Assembly (NCBI GenBank): GCA_041941305.1
Contig: JBGTQJ010000001.1
Coordinates: forward strand, 325,261-389,260
Source: JANSWP01 sp041941305
GTDB taxonomy: Bacteria; Bacteroidota; Bacteroidia; Chitinophagales; Saprospiraceae
DNA: 64,000 bases
Reading direction: 5' to 3'
The position numbers were made by a program, and so were the translations under genes. The notes under the pieces are model-generated. The model made no database searches. It was given only the letters and a program-made list of their open reading frames with translations, and was not told where the DNA came from. Below are positions 7,599-16,764 of this stretch, piece after piece; the stretch's first letter is position 1; each line of letters starts with the position of its first letter.

Positions 7599-7662
7599 TT
7601 GTTGCGGGGTGCGGGGTGCGAGTTGCGGGGTGGTCTAACCCGCAACTCGCACCTCGCAACAA
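7599..7662. repeat. GTTGCGGGGT-type hairpin, copy 1
   Basis: In the gene-free stretch 7427-7766. The right arm ACCCGCAACTCGCACC... (7638-7662) pairs with the left arm starting TTGTTGCG (7599), which holds an extra GGGTGCG heptamer. The arms are built of repeated words (GTTGCGGG, GTGCGGG, GTGCGA). The outer GTTGCGGGGT word recurs in the hairpins at 42932 and 60531. Confidence 0.75.
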
Positions 7663-7766
7663 ATTGAATATCAAAAGATTAATTAAAGAAAATATACGAA
7701 AGGAATTTTATTACCAAAATTCAGCCTGCCCCTTTGGGGGTTAGAAAACGAATTCGATATTTTTAA

Positions 7767-8387
7767 TTACCTCATTTTGGGTCGCTTCCTTTTTCCACCA
7801 GGATTCATAGGCATTCCTTTTCCTTTTCTTCCCATGCCAGCTCTGGTGGCGGCTTTCATTTGACCTCGATTGGTCAAGGCTTTTTCAAATTCACGGATTT
7901 GTTCCTTCATTGCGGACTCTGTAACCTTCAATCCTTTAATGGTTCGAAAATGCAATTTAGCTTGGTTCCATTTATTCTTTTTAGCTGAAATGTTTGCAAG
8001 CTGAAGTGCTACGGCTGCCTTTTCATTGTCCGTTGGCAGTTTTAAAGATTGCGCATAATTGAGGTGTTCCTCTGCCAAATCAGAATTGCCTTTAGATTCT
8101 TCAATCGTTCCCTTTAGTATGTAGTAATAGGCCTTATTTGTCACATACAGGATTTTAGGAAAAAGGGTCATATTCAGTCGCTTCTCTGCCCCTAAAAAGT
8201 CCATTGCCTGAATGTATTTTGCGGAAGACTGAATCGTACCCAAAAACAAATAGCTCAGGAGTAGAATCAAACCTATCAACAAAAATGGAAAGGCATACCA
8301 AAATCCTTGAGCAAATGCCAATACGGTGCCTCCCACAAGGCATATTGCAATCAATGCAAGTTTTAAATAAATATTAATGCTAAACAT
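7767..8387 (-). CDS. two-helix membrane protein with TPR-like domain and basic tail
   Basis: 206 residues. Two membrane helices (about 9-27 and 32-50) are followed by a helical domain with TPR-like spacing: NKAYYYILKGTIEESKGNSD (about 84-103), then a helix pair around EKAAVALQLANISAKKNKW. The tail from about residue 172 is very basic and Gly/Met-rich (GMGRKGKGMPMNPGGKRKR), which may contact nucleic acid or phospholipid. No enzymatic motif. The gene lies downstream of the secretion operon on the same strand but is separated from it by 361 bases of G-rich repeats, so a link is not supported. Confidence 0.75.
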   Translation of the reverse strand: MFSINIYLKLALIAICLVGGTVLAFAQGFWYAFPFLLIGLILLLSYLFLGTIQSSAKYIQAMDFLGAEKRLNMTLFPKILYVTNKAYYYILKGTIEESKGNSDLAEEHLNYAQSLKLPTDNEKAAVALQLANISAKKNKWNQAKLHFRTIKGLKVTESAMKEQIREFEKALTNRGQMKAATRAGMGRKGKGMPMNPGGKRKRPKMR

Positions 8388-8439
8388 TTGTTAGATTTTC
8401 TATTTTCAAATTTTTCGCAAAGGTATAAAAAGATACTGG

Positions 8440-8720
8440 TTCTGAGGGTTGGTTGTCTGGTTGCTGGGGGCTGGGGGCTGGGCAGGGGTGATTGGTTCTA
8501 TTATTTTCATAATGTGCTAAAGGATTATGCAGGTTTTTTTCTTCTAAATTCTTGAAAGTTCAAGACCAAGTTCAAGTTCAATTCTTGGGCTTGAACTTGG
8601 TCTTGAACTTAAAAAAAATCACAGAGCATATTTTTAGAACCAATCACCCCTGGGGGCTGGGGGCTGGTTGTCTGGGGGTTGGTTGTCTGGGGGTTGGGCA
8701 GGGTTGATCAGTTCTGCCTG
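8440..8720. repeat. G-rich word repeats bracketing an inverted repeat
   Basis: The spacer 8388-8748 has no gene. On the plus strand, G runs at 8466-8470, 8473-8477, 8480-8482 and 8485-8488 with two-base loops form a textbook G-quadruplex motif. A second cluster (8652-8703) has six more runs with GGTTGTCTGG words. CAGGGGTGATTGGTTCTA (8483-8500) reappears inverted at about 8634-8650 and once more at 63903-63920. The base composition is unlike the surrounding A/T-rich DNA. Confidence 0.7.
8556..8610. repeat. 21-bp perfect hairpin made of a repeated word
   Basis: Positions 8556-8576 are the exact complement of 8590-8610 with a 13-base loop. Each arm contains AAGTTCAAG twice, separated by ACC. 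It is nested inside the G-rich bracket (8440-8720). There is no adjacent T-run in either direction that would make a simple terminator. Confidence 0.75.
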
Positions 8721-8748
8721 CACAAGCCCTGTATCCTTGGTTTTTACA

Positions 8749-9957
8749 TTACAAAATAATTTTCAATTCAAATTCAGCTTGTCCTTCTAATTCTTTGTAG
8801 GGCAAAACTTCAACATTTTGGACCCAATCAAATGCTTTTAATTTTTTTATCCAAACATTCAGAGACGTACTTCTTTTACAGTATCCTTTGATAAAAATGG
8901 AATGCCTGTCAAAAAGGAAAAGTCGCTCGCTTTGTTGTTTTTGGTTTGCAGTTGAAGGGAAGAGGTGCATTTCTGACAGCTGAATCCCTTTTGGCAAACT
9001 GGCGCCTATTTGATCAGCAAAAAAGGATGTTCTGGAAGGTTTTAGCAGGCTGTTTTGTTTAATGAATGTTTGTTGTTGAACAAATCGGTTTTTTAGAGAG
9101 TCGAGCTGGATTAATTGGGTTTGATGAAAAATCAGATCCATTTGCTGTTGCTGAATGTTGGAGTTTAGCCAGTTGAAAATCAAAAAATTAAGCGCGAGTA
9201 ATGCAAAAAATCCAAGTAAAGCCACCTTTGCCGATTTTTTGAAAATGCGATGGTAGAAATAGGCTGCTTTTTCCAGTTTTACAAATTCGACATTTATAAG
9301 CTTTTTCTGAACTTGTAATAAGTATTGAAAAGCAACCGAAAATGAAGGAATGGCATAATTGGAGATCACCTCATCACCAATTTGAATATTCAATTCTTCT
9401 GAAGTATTGGTTTTGCCATAACTTTCAATTGCCCTATTCAAAAGAACCAATTGGTAATTTCCAATATTCAAATGACCTATATCTTTTGGCAGCAACGGAA
9501 TAACATGTTGAACTGAAAATAGCCCAAAGCTGACATCAACTACTGTCAATCCCGCTTTCTTTAATTTCTCAATCATTGCTTCCAAATGTACCTTGCGCAT
9601 CATACTTATCCAAAATCCATCCACGGCAGTATCTACCTGACAGCAAAATTCAGCTCCGTTCGCTTCTGGCAGTAGCCTGGCAGGAATGTTCAATGGTTGT
9701 TCCGGTAAATGACTGATTTTTTTTTGCAATACACCTTTGCCATTTACAAGCAAAATCAATGGCAATTCAGCAGAAACAAGGCTTGAAATAGCTTTTAGGT
9801 TTGAAACCAAAGTTTGTTTTTCTACAATGCTCAATTGTTCCTTTTTTTTCTCAAGAATTGTCAAATTCATTTGCCAGGAGTTATCCTCCTGATTAAATAC
9901 TTCAAGAGCTGCTATTTTTTGAACCTTGAATAAGCTGTTTTTTAAATGAAAGCGCAT
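8749..9957 (-). CDS. GspL / PilM-PilN-like assembly protein of a type II secretion/type IV filament machine
   Basis: About 402 residues from the ATG at 9957; a TTG eight codons upstream also exists. Residues 1-240 look like a degenerate actin-like PilM/GspL cytoplasmic domain (IGHLNIGNYQLVLL is the best strand pair). One membrane helix follows (about 250-267, ALLGFFALLALNFLIFN), then a coiled coil rich in Gln and a PilN/GspL-type periplasmic domain (LPKGIQLSEMHLF ... WIKKLKAFDWVQNVEV). The protein thus combines PilM and PilN roles, linking the ATPase to the outer parts. It is the last gene of the run, 61 bases after the secretin. The call rests on architecture and context more than on motifs. 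Confidence 0.65.
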   Translation of the reverse strand: MRFHLKNSLFKVQKIAALEVFNQEDNSWQMNLTILEKKKEQLSIVEKQTLVSNLKAISSLVSAELPLILLVNGKGVLQKKISHLPEQPLNIPARLLPEANGAEFCCQVDTAVDGFWISMMRKVHLEAMIEKLKKAGLTVVDVSFGLFSVQHVIPLLPKDIGHLNIGNYQLVLLNRAIESYGKTNTSEELNIQIGDEVISNYAIPSFSVAFQYLLQVQKKLINVEFVKLEKAAYFYHRIFKKSAKVALLGFFALLALNFLIFNWLNSNIQQQQMDLIFHQTQLIQLDSLKNRFVQQQTFIKQNSLLKPSRTSFFADQIGASLPKGIQLSEMHLFPSTANQKQQSERLFLFDRHSIFIKGYCKRSTSLNVWIKKLKAFDWVQNVEVLPYKELEGQAEFELKIIL

Positions 9958-10018
9958 AAATAAAATTTGATTCTTTGACAATCTCGTTTCTCAGGGAAGG
10001 ATTGGTGCATGCTTAAAA

Positions 10019-12019
10019 TCAATAAACAATGGTGGGCTTTACAAAAACCAATAATTTATTTTTGGACCTAGCCCTTTTCTTTTTACCAAAAAACCACCCA
10101 AGCACTGGAATTCGAGCCAAACCGGGAACTCCTGCCCTGGTTTTGGAATCTGATGCTCTTTCTAACCCTCCTAGCACAATGGTTTCACCATTCGCTACTC
10201 TTATCATCGATTCGAAACGACGGGAGACTTGGGGAGGAGGAGCATTTTCTGGCAAATCGATAAATTCGGATTGTTCAAAATAAATTTCCAAAGTCACTTC
10301 TCCTTCTCCCGAAACGATGGGCATGATGTCAATATCCAAATTGGCATCTACTGACTGAAAACGATTGGACTGAACGGGGATAGGACGATCCAGTCCTGGA
10401 AAATTGACTTCCTGAATTTGATAATATCTAGTCTGACCTATGCTTAGGGTAGCCAGGTGGCTGTTTAAGGTAGAAAGCTTGGGAGTGGACTTTATCTCTA
10501 TCAGCCCTTTTTCCTCTATAGCTTTGAGATTGAGAAAAAAGCTGGAAGGAACAGAACCCAAATTCACAATATTTGCACCTGCCAGCGCATTCAATATCCG
10601 ATTGACGCCTTCTGCCCCGAAGGTATAATTAGGTCCCAACCTCCCTTCATTTCCACCAATGATGATTCCACCAAGACTTTTCTCATCACCTGTATTTCCC
10701 ATCTCCATCCCGATTTCATTGAGCAAATTGGTCTGTACATCAACAATGGTCAATTCAATAGTAATCATAGGAACTTTTTGATCAATCTCTTCAAGGAAGT
10801 ATTCTATTTCAACGATATTTTGCTCAGAACCACTGAAAATCAAACTATTCAATTCGTAAAGTGTATCTACCGCCACATCCTTCAATATTATTTCAGGGAT
10901 AAAAGAAAGTACGTCTTTTGCAGATCGATACTGCAATTGCTTGATGACTGTAGTTCTCAATGATTCCGCACTGCGCTTGCCAATAATTGCCATGCCATTT
11001 TGAAAACGGAAAGTATAATCAGAGTTCCTGGTAACCTCCAATAATACAGCTTCGAAATTGACAGATTTCATTTGAATACTGGCTACATTCCTTCCAGATG
11101 GATCCCCGTCGTAATTGCCGGATTCTGAATTTCGATTGTTATTGCGACTGCGTTCTCTTGAGCTTTGTTCTTTTTTGAGGCTTGCATCATCAGTTTCCGG
11201 TAGCAAAAAATAATCTGCTTCCAGGGCTATTGCAACTGCTTTTATAATATCCAATATAGGTACCTGAAAGGCTTTGACAATCACTTCATTCTGATTGACT
11301 TTTTTCACCCACAGATTTTCAGTTTGCAATCCAGGTTCCCGATAGGTATTTGTTGTAACCCGCCCATTTCCTTCAGCCATTTCAGCAAAATAATAGTAGT
11401 CTTCCCGCTTCTCAAAAAAGAGATTATTGCTCAAAGCCAATTGCTCTAAAGCTTTTTCCAGCGGAGCATTTTTCACAAAACTATTGACTTTTAAATCATG
11501 TATTTGAGGTTGCAATACTATATTGAGATTGGTTCGGGTTGAAATAATAATAGCCACATCCGCAAGGGTGTCACCAGATAAATTCCAACTGATGCGAGCA
11601 TCTGATTCTTGAAACAAAATATCAATGGAATCAGCGACAATTAGCTTCGGAGGAGGACGGTGTGGAATCAATCTAATAATATTTCCAGTAACTTTTAATT
11701 CCAGCTCAAACACTTCGCACAAATGCAATAGGATGTCCTTAATCCTGGCATTGGAAAAAGTAAGCGAGATATTTGCTTTCAATTCTTCAGAAACAGTAAT
11801 ATTCAGTCCAGTACTTTCCGCTAAAAAGAAAACAAAATCCTGGATGTCTGAATTGGGCATGGCAATAGAGATAGAATCGTAAAGTGGTGTTCCATAAGCA
11901 GCCAGGGTATCCAGTTTCTCAGCTATCAAAGTCATTCTATCTTGTCCGTTTTGGCCCTGGAGCAAACCATAAATTCCAAATATTAAATAAAACAGGATAT
12001 AGAGCGAGTATGTCTTCAT
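10019..12019 (-). CDS. secretin (GspD/PilQ family)
   Basis: 666 residues with a signal peptide (cleavage near residue 23, LLQGQ). N-terminal STN-like and N-domains follow (about 45-260, with LTFSNARIKDILLHLCEVF and NIVLQPQIHDLKVNSFVKN). A low-complexity Ser/Arg/Asn linker lies around 270-300. The secretin domain is at about 400-666: STPKLSTLNSHLATLSIGQ, GETIVLGGLERA and the terminal VPGLARIPVLGWFFGKKK...LLVFVKPTI. It forms the outer-membrane channel of the filament machine. The ATPase gene ends 32 bases upstream. Length and domain order are normal for the family. Confidence 0.92.
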   Translation of the reverse strand: MKTYSLYILFYLIFGIYGLLQGQNGQDRMTLIAEKLDTLAAYGTPLYDSISIAMPNSDIQDFVFFLAESTGLNITVSEELKANISLTFSNARIKDILLHLCEVFELELKVTGNIIRLIPHRPPPKLIVADSIDILFQESDARISWNLSGDTLADVAIIISTRTNLNIVLQPQIHDLKVNSFVKNAPLEKALEQLALSNNLFFEKREDYYYFAEMAEGNGRVTTNTYREPGLQTENLWVKKVNQNEVIVKAFQVPILDIIKAVAIALEADYFLLPETDDASLKKEQSSRERSRNNNRNSESGNYDGDPSGRNVASIQMKSVNFEAVLLEVTRNSDYTFRFQNGMAIIGKRSAESLRTTVIKQLQYRSAKDVLSFIPEIILKDVAVDTLYELNSLIFSGSEQNIVEIEYFLEEIDQKVPMITIELTIVDVQTNLLNEIGMEMGNTGDEKSLGGIIIGGNEGRLGPNYTFGAEGVNRILNALAGANIVNLGSVPSSFFLNLKAIEEKGLIEIKSTPKLSTLNSHLATLSIGQTRYYQIQEVNFPGLDRPIPVQSNRFQSVDANLDIDIMPIVSGEGEVTLEIYFEQSEFIDLPENAPPPQVSRRFESMIRVANGETIVLGGLERASDSKTRAGVPGLARIPVLGWFFGKKKRARSKNKLLVFVKPTIVY

Positions 12020-12051
12020 TTTTCCAATTTTGGATGGGTATTTATCCTTAA

Positions 12052-13488
12052 CTATCTTGAATTAGCCAGGATTGGGTAGATTTCCTGAATTGAAGTTTCC
12101 CCCTTCTTGAAAATAGTAAATGCGTTTTCTGCCAAACTTGAGAACTCCAGTTTGTCCAAAATGTCATGAATATTGGGTAACAGGTTTCTTATTGCTTCTG
12201 ATAATTCAGCATCTATCAAAATGACTTCAAAAACTGCCTTTCTCCCTTTATAACCTGAGAAGTGGCAGTATTCACAAGCTCCCGGTACAAAATGTTTATC
12301 GGGGAAAAAAATTGGTTGGAAATTTCGCGGTAACAAATGGTCGTGAAAATTTTCTTCTGACTTGCAATAGGGACACAAGATCCTGACTAATCGCTGAGCT
12401 ACCGCCCCATTGAGGGTATCTGCCAATAAATAGGAAGGCACCCCCATATCAATTAACCTGGGCACAATGCCCCAGGCACTGTTGGTGTGAATTGTGGAAA
12501 GAACCAGATGACCTGTCAAAGAAGCCCGAATCGCCATATCCGCAGTTGCTACATCGCGAATTTCTCCAACCATAATTACATCAGGATCCTGCCGTAAGAA
12601 AGTCCGCATGGTATTGGCAAAGTTCAATCCAATCGCTTCTTTCAATTGCACCTGATTGATTCCCTCCATGGTGTATTCAATGGGATCTTCAATGGTCAGA
12701 ATATTGCGTTTAGATTGGTTGAGCAATTGTAAGGTAGCGTAAAGGGTTGTCGTTTTTCCAGAACCAGTAGGTCCTGAAATCAATACCATTCCATTTGGTT
12801 TTTGAACACACTGCAAATAGCTTTGCAAATTTTCGCCCTTAAATCCAAGTAACTGAAAGTCAATACTTTTTTCACTTCCACCCAACAAACGCATGACTAT
12901 TTTCTCCCCATGAAGTGTTGGCAATGAAGATACCCGTATATCAAATCTTTGCTTTTCTCCCTGAAAAAATATCCTGCCATCTTGCGGCAATCGCTTTTCC
13001 GCGATATCAAGGTTGGATTTGATTTTTATCTTATTCACCAAAGCTGGAAACTGATCTTTTGGCAATTGAAATCGCTCTACCAATACTCCATCAATCCTCA
13101 GTCGAATTCTGCATTTTTCTTCATAAGGCTCTATATGAATATCACTACTTCCCAGACACTTTGCCTCTTCAATCATTTTTTCTAAAAAATCATCAGAATC
13201 TATTTTTAAGGCATTTCTTAAAATTGAATTTCCATTTGTCTCTTGTTTTCGATAATATTTTACCAGTGCAGTTCTAATTTCATTTTCATCCCAAGGTGTC
13301 AATTCAATTTTTCTTAAAAACAGCATTTCCAGTTCTTCTTCAATTCCTTCATTCTTCTTCTGTTCAATCGCAAAAAATCGAATGACTGCTTCATTCATTT
13401 GATATGGTAAAATTTGATAGTGCCAGGCCTGCCGAGGCGTAAGCACCTGAATGATATCAGTAGGAATATTTTGAAGCCTCTTGTGCAT
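12052..13488 (-). CDS. gspE: GspE/PilB-type assembly ATPase
   Basis: 478 residues. It powers pseudopilus or pilus assembly from the cytoplasmic side. Walker A is GPTGSGKTTTLYATL (about residue 240), the Asp box is EDPIEY, Walker B is DPDVIMVGEIRD and the His box is GHLVLSTIHTNSA. The four-Cys zinc element is present (CPYC ... CEYC about 40 residues later, then GYKGRKAVFEV), which marks assembly ATPases rather than PilT retraction ATPases. The N-terminal domain is short (about 100 residues). It sits between the peptidase and secretin genes in one minus-strand run. PilB and GspE are not separable by these motifs. Confidence 0.93.
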   Translation of the reverse strand: MHKRLQNIPTDIIQVLTPRQAWHYQILPYQMNEAVIRFFAIEQKKNEGIEEELEMLFLRKIELTPWDENEIRTALVKYYRKQETNGNSILRNALKIDSDDFLEKMIEEAKCLGSSDIHIEPYEEKCRIRLRIDGVLVERFQLPKDQFPALVNKIKIKSNLDIAEKRLPQDGRIFFQGEKQRFDIRVSSLPTLHGEKIVMRLLGGSEKSIDFQLLGFKGENLQSYLQCVQKPNGMVLISGPTGSGKTTTLYATLQLLNQSKRNILTIEDPIEYTMEGINQVQLKEAIGLNFANTMRTFLRQDPDVIMVGEIRDVATADMAIRASLTGHLVLSTIHTNSAWGIVPRLIDMGVPSYLLADTLNGAVAQRLVRILCPYCKSEENFHDHLLPRNFQPIFFPDKHFVPGACEYCHFSGYKGRKAVFEVILIDAELSEAIRNLLPNIHDILDKLEFSSLAENAFTIFKKGETSIQEIYPILANSR

Positions 13489-13552
13489 TTTTAAAGAATA
13501 AAAACTTCGAGGACAGAAACTAAAAGCATAAGTCCCCGAAGCTGGTATGTCA

Positions 13553-14062
13553 CTAATATACGCTCAAGGTTGTTTGTGCTATCTCCAAATCTAAAAACCA
13601 ACTAGCAATCAATACGCCAATCAAACAAATCGCCATCCCTCCAGCTAAGGGAATTGTTGTTGCATTTTTAAAGAGGAGAAGCCTTCCTATCAGAAAACCA
13701 GTTAGCACAGTTATCAAGCTAAAGGAATAAAAAAGAATAAAAGAATGGGTGGGAAGTGTGAATGCTAAAACCACAAAAAACACAATATCTCCCCAACCCA
13801 AATATCTATCCGCAATATTTAAAAGTCTCCCTTCTTTCACACAAAACCAGATTGTTAGGAGCACCATCTGAATTCCTACAAAAAGCAAATTTACCAATCC
13901 AAACCGCCAAACCTCCGATACGCCATATTCCCAAACCCCCAAACCAATACCACAAATCCCAGTCCCCAAAAACCACAAAACATGTACGGCTCGAAACCGA
14001 AAATCTTCCAATACAATTATCGATAGCATCAAGAGCAATGCGATTTTCAGAAATAGGATCAT
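13553..14062 (-). CDS. type IV prepilin peptidase (A24 family), short form
   Basis: 169 residues, about six membrane helices. Both catalytic Asp motifs of A24 aspartic peptidases are visible: IIVLEDFRFRAVH (first Asp, near residue 20) and YLGWGDIVFF (GxGD, near residue 92). IPLAGGMAICL near the end matches the last helix of the family. It lacks the N-terminal methyltransferase/zinc-Cys domain of PilD/GspO, so it is the size of TadV or archaeal FlaK-type enzymes. It would cleave the leaders of the pilins at 14707, 32872, 33227 and probably 31613. The spacer upstream contains a microsatellite. Confidence 0.85.
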   Translation of the reverse strand: MILFLKIALLLMLSIIVLEDFRFRAVHVLWFLGTGICGIGLGVWEYGVSEVWRFGLVNLLFVGIQMVLLTIWFCVKEGRLLNIADRYLGWGDIVFFVVLAFTLPTHSFILFYSFSLITVLTGFLIGRLLLFKNATTIPLAGGMAICLIGVLIASWFLDLEIAQTTLSVY

Positions 14063-14131
14063 CTGATGATTTTGTTATAACTAGTATCCTAAGCTGGCGA
14101 AGCCAATGCCATAGAATTTGAGAGACTGAGC

Positions 14132-14223
14132 GTGTGAGAATTTGAGAAATATTTTCATGTCTCACTCTCTCACTCTCTCACTCTCTCACTCTCTCAATCT
14201 CTCAATCTCTCAAATTCTCACAC
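14132..14223. repeat. octamer microsatellite inside a 16-bp perfect inverted repeat
   Basis: GTGTGAGAATTTGAGA (14132-14147) is the exact complement of 14208-14223. Between them the octamer CTCTCACT is repeated about four times and then CTCTCAAT twice (14160-14207). It lies between the prepilin and peptidase genes, within one operon, and so could change in length and affect downstream expression. Confidence 0.85.
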
Positions 14224-14296
14224 TCTGTAACCTCAAGCCAGAAAAGACTTTATTGAATTTCTTGCCACCATTGCGCAAAAAATAACTTGGAAGGAA

Positions 14297-14707
14297 CTAA
14301 TCCTTTATCAATTCTCTCAGGACCCCATCCTGCGAAATCTCCCATTCATTAAAGATGCCATCCTGGTCAAAATCTACAACTGCACGGGCTATTGCGATGA
14401 AATGATTGGGAGAAGCTTCTCTTATCTCCAGCAAATATTTAGCCTGCCCACCTTCAGGAATTGTGCGTTCCTGTTCAAATCCCAAAGCCAATAAATCCTG
14501 GGTATATTGAACATGCATTTGGTGATAACTCTTCTGCAATTTTTGAATGGTGGTCAAGGCCTGCTGGGCTTCCAGGCTATGTGTTTTGGCAATCAAAGGC
14601 ATCAAATTTGGCAATGCGATCAGCATCAATATGCCAATGATGACCAAGACAACCAACAATTCTGTAAGTGTAAAGGCATGGAGCCTTTTTAGTTTGAAAG
14701 AGCGCAT
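14297..14707 (-). CDS. type IV prepilin-like protein (GspG/PilA-type)
   Basis: 136 residues with a class III signal. MRSFKLKRLHA precedes FTLTELLVVLVIIGILMLI, so cleavage would fall after Ala11 with Glu at +5. The hydrophobic spine is followed by an amphipathic helix (AQQALTTIQKLQKSYHQM) and a short globular domain. DFDQDGIFNEWEI near the end looks like the calcium-binding loop of major pseudopilins. It is the first gene of the minus-strand run to peptidase, ATPase, secretin and GspL-like protein, so it is probably the major pseudopilin. Residue -1 is Ala rather than the usual Gly. Confidence 0.85.
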   Translation of the reverse strand: MRSFKLKRLHAFTLTELLVVLVIIGILMLIALPNLMPLIAKTHSLEAQQALTTIQKLQKSYHQMHVQYTQDLLALGFEQERTIPEGGQAKYLLEIREASPNHFIAIARAVVDFDQDGIFNEWEISQDGVLRELIKD

Positions 14708-14846
14708 GTTTTTTTGTTATGAAATTCGAACAGTTGAGAAAATTCCTTCTTTTCTGTTCAATTCTGTATGATTTATTTGTTAGTTCCTTTTTCGGAAAAA
14801 TGGTAATGTACAATATGGCATTATTTAAATTCTTCTATTTCATTTT

Positions 14847-15028
14847 AGGGCTTTCGAAATTAATAACCTCTGCATCTGACTTGCCCTTTTTTCATTTTGC
14901 TGCGTTTGCCAGGGGCACTCCTTTGGAAAAAAATTTCAACCGTAGCGCTGCTATGCTGAAAATTTTTGCCTTGCCAAATAAAAAAACATCTTCGCCATTT
15001 TGCGTAGTTTATTAATTGCGAAACCCCT
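14847..15028. repeat. foldback element, copy 3
   Basis: Fills the gene-free stretch 14708-15011 upstream of the prepilin gene. The left arm 14847-14868 (AGGGCTTTCGAAATTAATAA...) matches the complement of the right arm 15007-15028 at 19 of 22 positions. Core: GTTTGCCAGGGGCACTCC, then a nested hairpin AAAATTTCA/TGAAAATTTT around GTAGCGCTGCTATG (14942-14955), then GCCTTGCC (14968-14975). The right arm contains the stop codon and last three codons of the next gene. Confidence 0.75.
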
Positions 15029-16562
15029 TAACAAACTTACGAACCCTTTTTTGCCCATTGCATCCATTCATTTTTAAAAAATACAAACCATTTCCCAAGT
15101 CCATAGGCAGGTTAATCTGTACTTCTCTTTGAAAGCTAAAATCAATATCCAAATAACTTGCTATCAACTTACCTTGGGCATCAAATATTTCAACATCCAA
15201 AAATTCTTCGGTCGGATTTTCAAATTGTAAAGTCAAAATATTGGACCCAAGGGGATTAGGAGATAAATTCAATATCTCACATGATTCAACTATTTCAATA
15301 CCAGGAGGGGCCAATTTGTGCAGCCAAATATCCAGGCTACCGTAGTGAGGGGTATCTCCGTATGCTTTGATATTAGAAGTATACAGGAATCCTCCGTCCG
15401 AGGTTTGGATAACATCCGTAATGGTTTCCTGCGAATTCCATTCGCCATACAATTGGGACCAATTTAGTCTTCCTTTATCATTTAATTGAATAACCCAGGC
15501 GTGTAGTGAATTCGACATACCTTCAAGAGGGATGACATCACCATCTTGTGAAAATGAATTGCCAAAGATAAAATAGGTGTCACCCTCTCCAGGCAAGACT
15601 TTGGTCGGAACTTCCGGTTCACTTCCACCAAAAATATTAGACCATTTCAGGTTGCCTTCAAAATCAATTTTAAAAATCCAATATCCTTTTTGGTGGGCTT
15701 TACTGGTTCCTGTAATCACCATTCCATCTGCTTCAACAAGGAGGTGTGTCCCACCATCTTCTTCTTCACTGCCATAATTTTTTTCCCAAAGTAATTCCCC
15801 TTCCGTATTTACCCGAATTATCCAAATATCTTTGTGACCATAATTGTCTCCAACGTCTCCATCATTGGAAAAAGACCCACCAATAAGAACCAGTTCACCA
15901 TCAAGTGCAACTGTCATATAAGATAAATATTCATATTTGCTGCCACCGTAGGTTTTGAGCCATTCTTTATCGCCATCTTTATCTAATTTCATAAGACCAT
16001 AGTTAAAATCTTTTGAGGTACCTTCGACTGTCTCTATTGTACAACCAATATAAAATCCACCATCAGGAGAAAGTAAAATGCTATGCGGTCCATCCAGCTC
16101 ATCTGTGCCATAGGTCTTGGACCAGATCAATTCCCCATCATTATCTAATTTCAGAAGCCAATGATCGAGGTTATGTCCAATTGTATTGGCATTGACATCG
16201 CCATCTTTAGACAATGAACCAGCAAGAATCATTAGTGACCCATCGGTTAGTTCCAACAAACCAACCGGATACTCATGATCATAACCCCCGTATGTTTTTG
16301 ACCAAATAATATTCCCATGCTTATCAGTTTTAAATATCCATAGATCCGTACCGTCCTTATAATCGTGATTTGCCAGATCATGATTGAATGAATGAGAAGC
16401 TCCGGTCACAATAAAATTCCCATCTTTGGTTTCCATAATTTTGCCACTTTCGTCTGTCATTGAACCGCCATAAAATGCACTCCATTGAACCGGCGGTTGA
16501 GCCAAAATTTTGAAAGTAAACACGGCACAAGTAAATAGGAAAAGAGTAATAATCTGTTGCAT
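15012..16562 (-). CDS. secreted repeat protein with T9SS sorting domain
   Basis: About 516 residues from the ATG at 16562, chosen because it starts a clean signal peptide (MQQIITLFLFTCAVFTF); an ATG 18 codons upstream would bury it. About eight repeats of 50-55 residues follow, each with a core like 'WSKTYGG...E...L..DGG..I.G....DGDV...G..D.W..KLD..G'. They probably form a beta-propeller like SBBP/delta-60 proteins. The last 80 residues are a type A T9SS sorting domain (LNLSPNPLGSNILTLQFENP ... NGLYFLKM ... KRVRKFVKG). It is exported by Sec and T9SS and likely attached to the cell surface. Its ligand is unknown. Confidence 0.88.
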   Translation of the reverse strand: MQQIITLFLFTCAVFTFKILAQPPVQWSAFYGGSMTDESGKIMETKDGNFIVTGASHSFNHDLANHDYKDGTDLWIFKTDKHGNIIWSKTYGGYDHEYPVGLLELTDGSLMILAGSLSKDGDVNANTIGHNLDHWLLKLDNDGELIWSKTYGTDELDGPHSILLSPDGGFYIGCTIETVEGTSKDFNYGLMKLDKDGDKEWLKTYGGSKYEYLSYMTVALDGELVLIGGSFSNDGDVGDNYGHKDIWIIRVNTEGELLWEKNYGSEEEDGGTHLLVEADGMVITGTSKAHQKGYWIFKIDFEGNLKWSNIFGGSEPEVPTKVLPGEGDTYFIFGNSFSQDGDVIPLEGMSNSLHAWVIQLNDKGRLNWSQLYGEWNSQETITDVIQTSDGGFLYTSNIKAYGDTPHYGSLDIWLHKLAPPGIEIVESCEILNLSPNPLGSNILTLQFENPTEEFLDVEIFDAQGKLIASYLDIDFSFQREVQINLPMDLGNGLYFLKMNGCNGQKRVRKFVKGFRN

Positions 16563-16764
16563 CTTGAAAAGTCTTTTTGGATTGGTTCCTTTTACAGGAA
16601 AAAGGTAACTTCTCAAAACAAAGTTTTAGTGAAAGTGGGTCTGTCTCATAAGATTTATAGAGGTGTGACCATATAAGTAATTTCTCTCGCAGAGAACGCT
16701 GCGGCACCTTCCGGCAAGATTCTTTACTTTGTCAGCGTCCTCTTCGAAAAAGGGTAATTCCATT

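Noticed and set aside
7599..7662. CRISPR array or phage attachment site
   Set aside because: No regularly spaced repeats with unique spacers, no cas genes and no integrase nearby.
14719..15015. 98-codon plus-strand frame upstream of the prepilin gene
   Set aside because: It coincides with foldback copy 3 and the prepilin leader region; the sequence has no family features.
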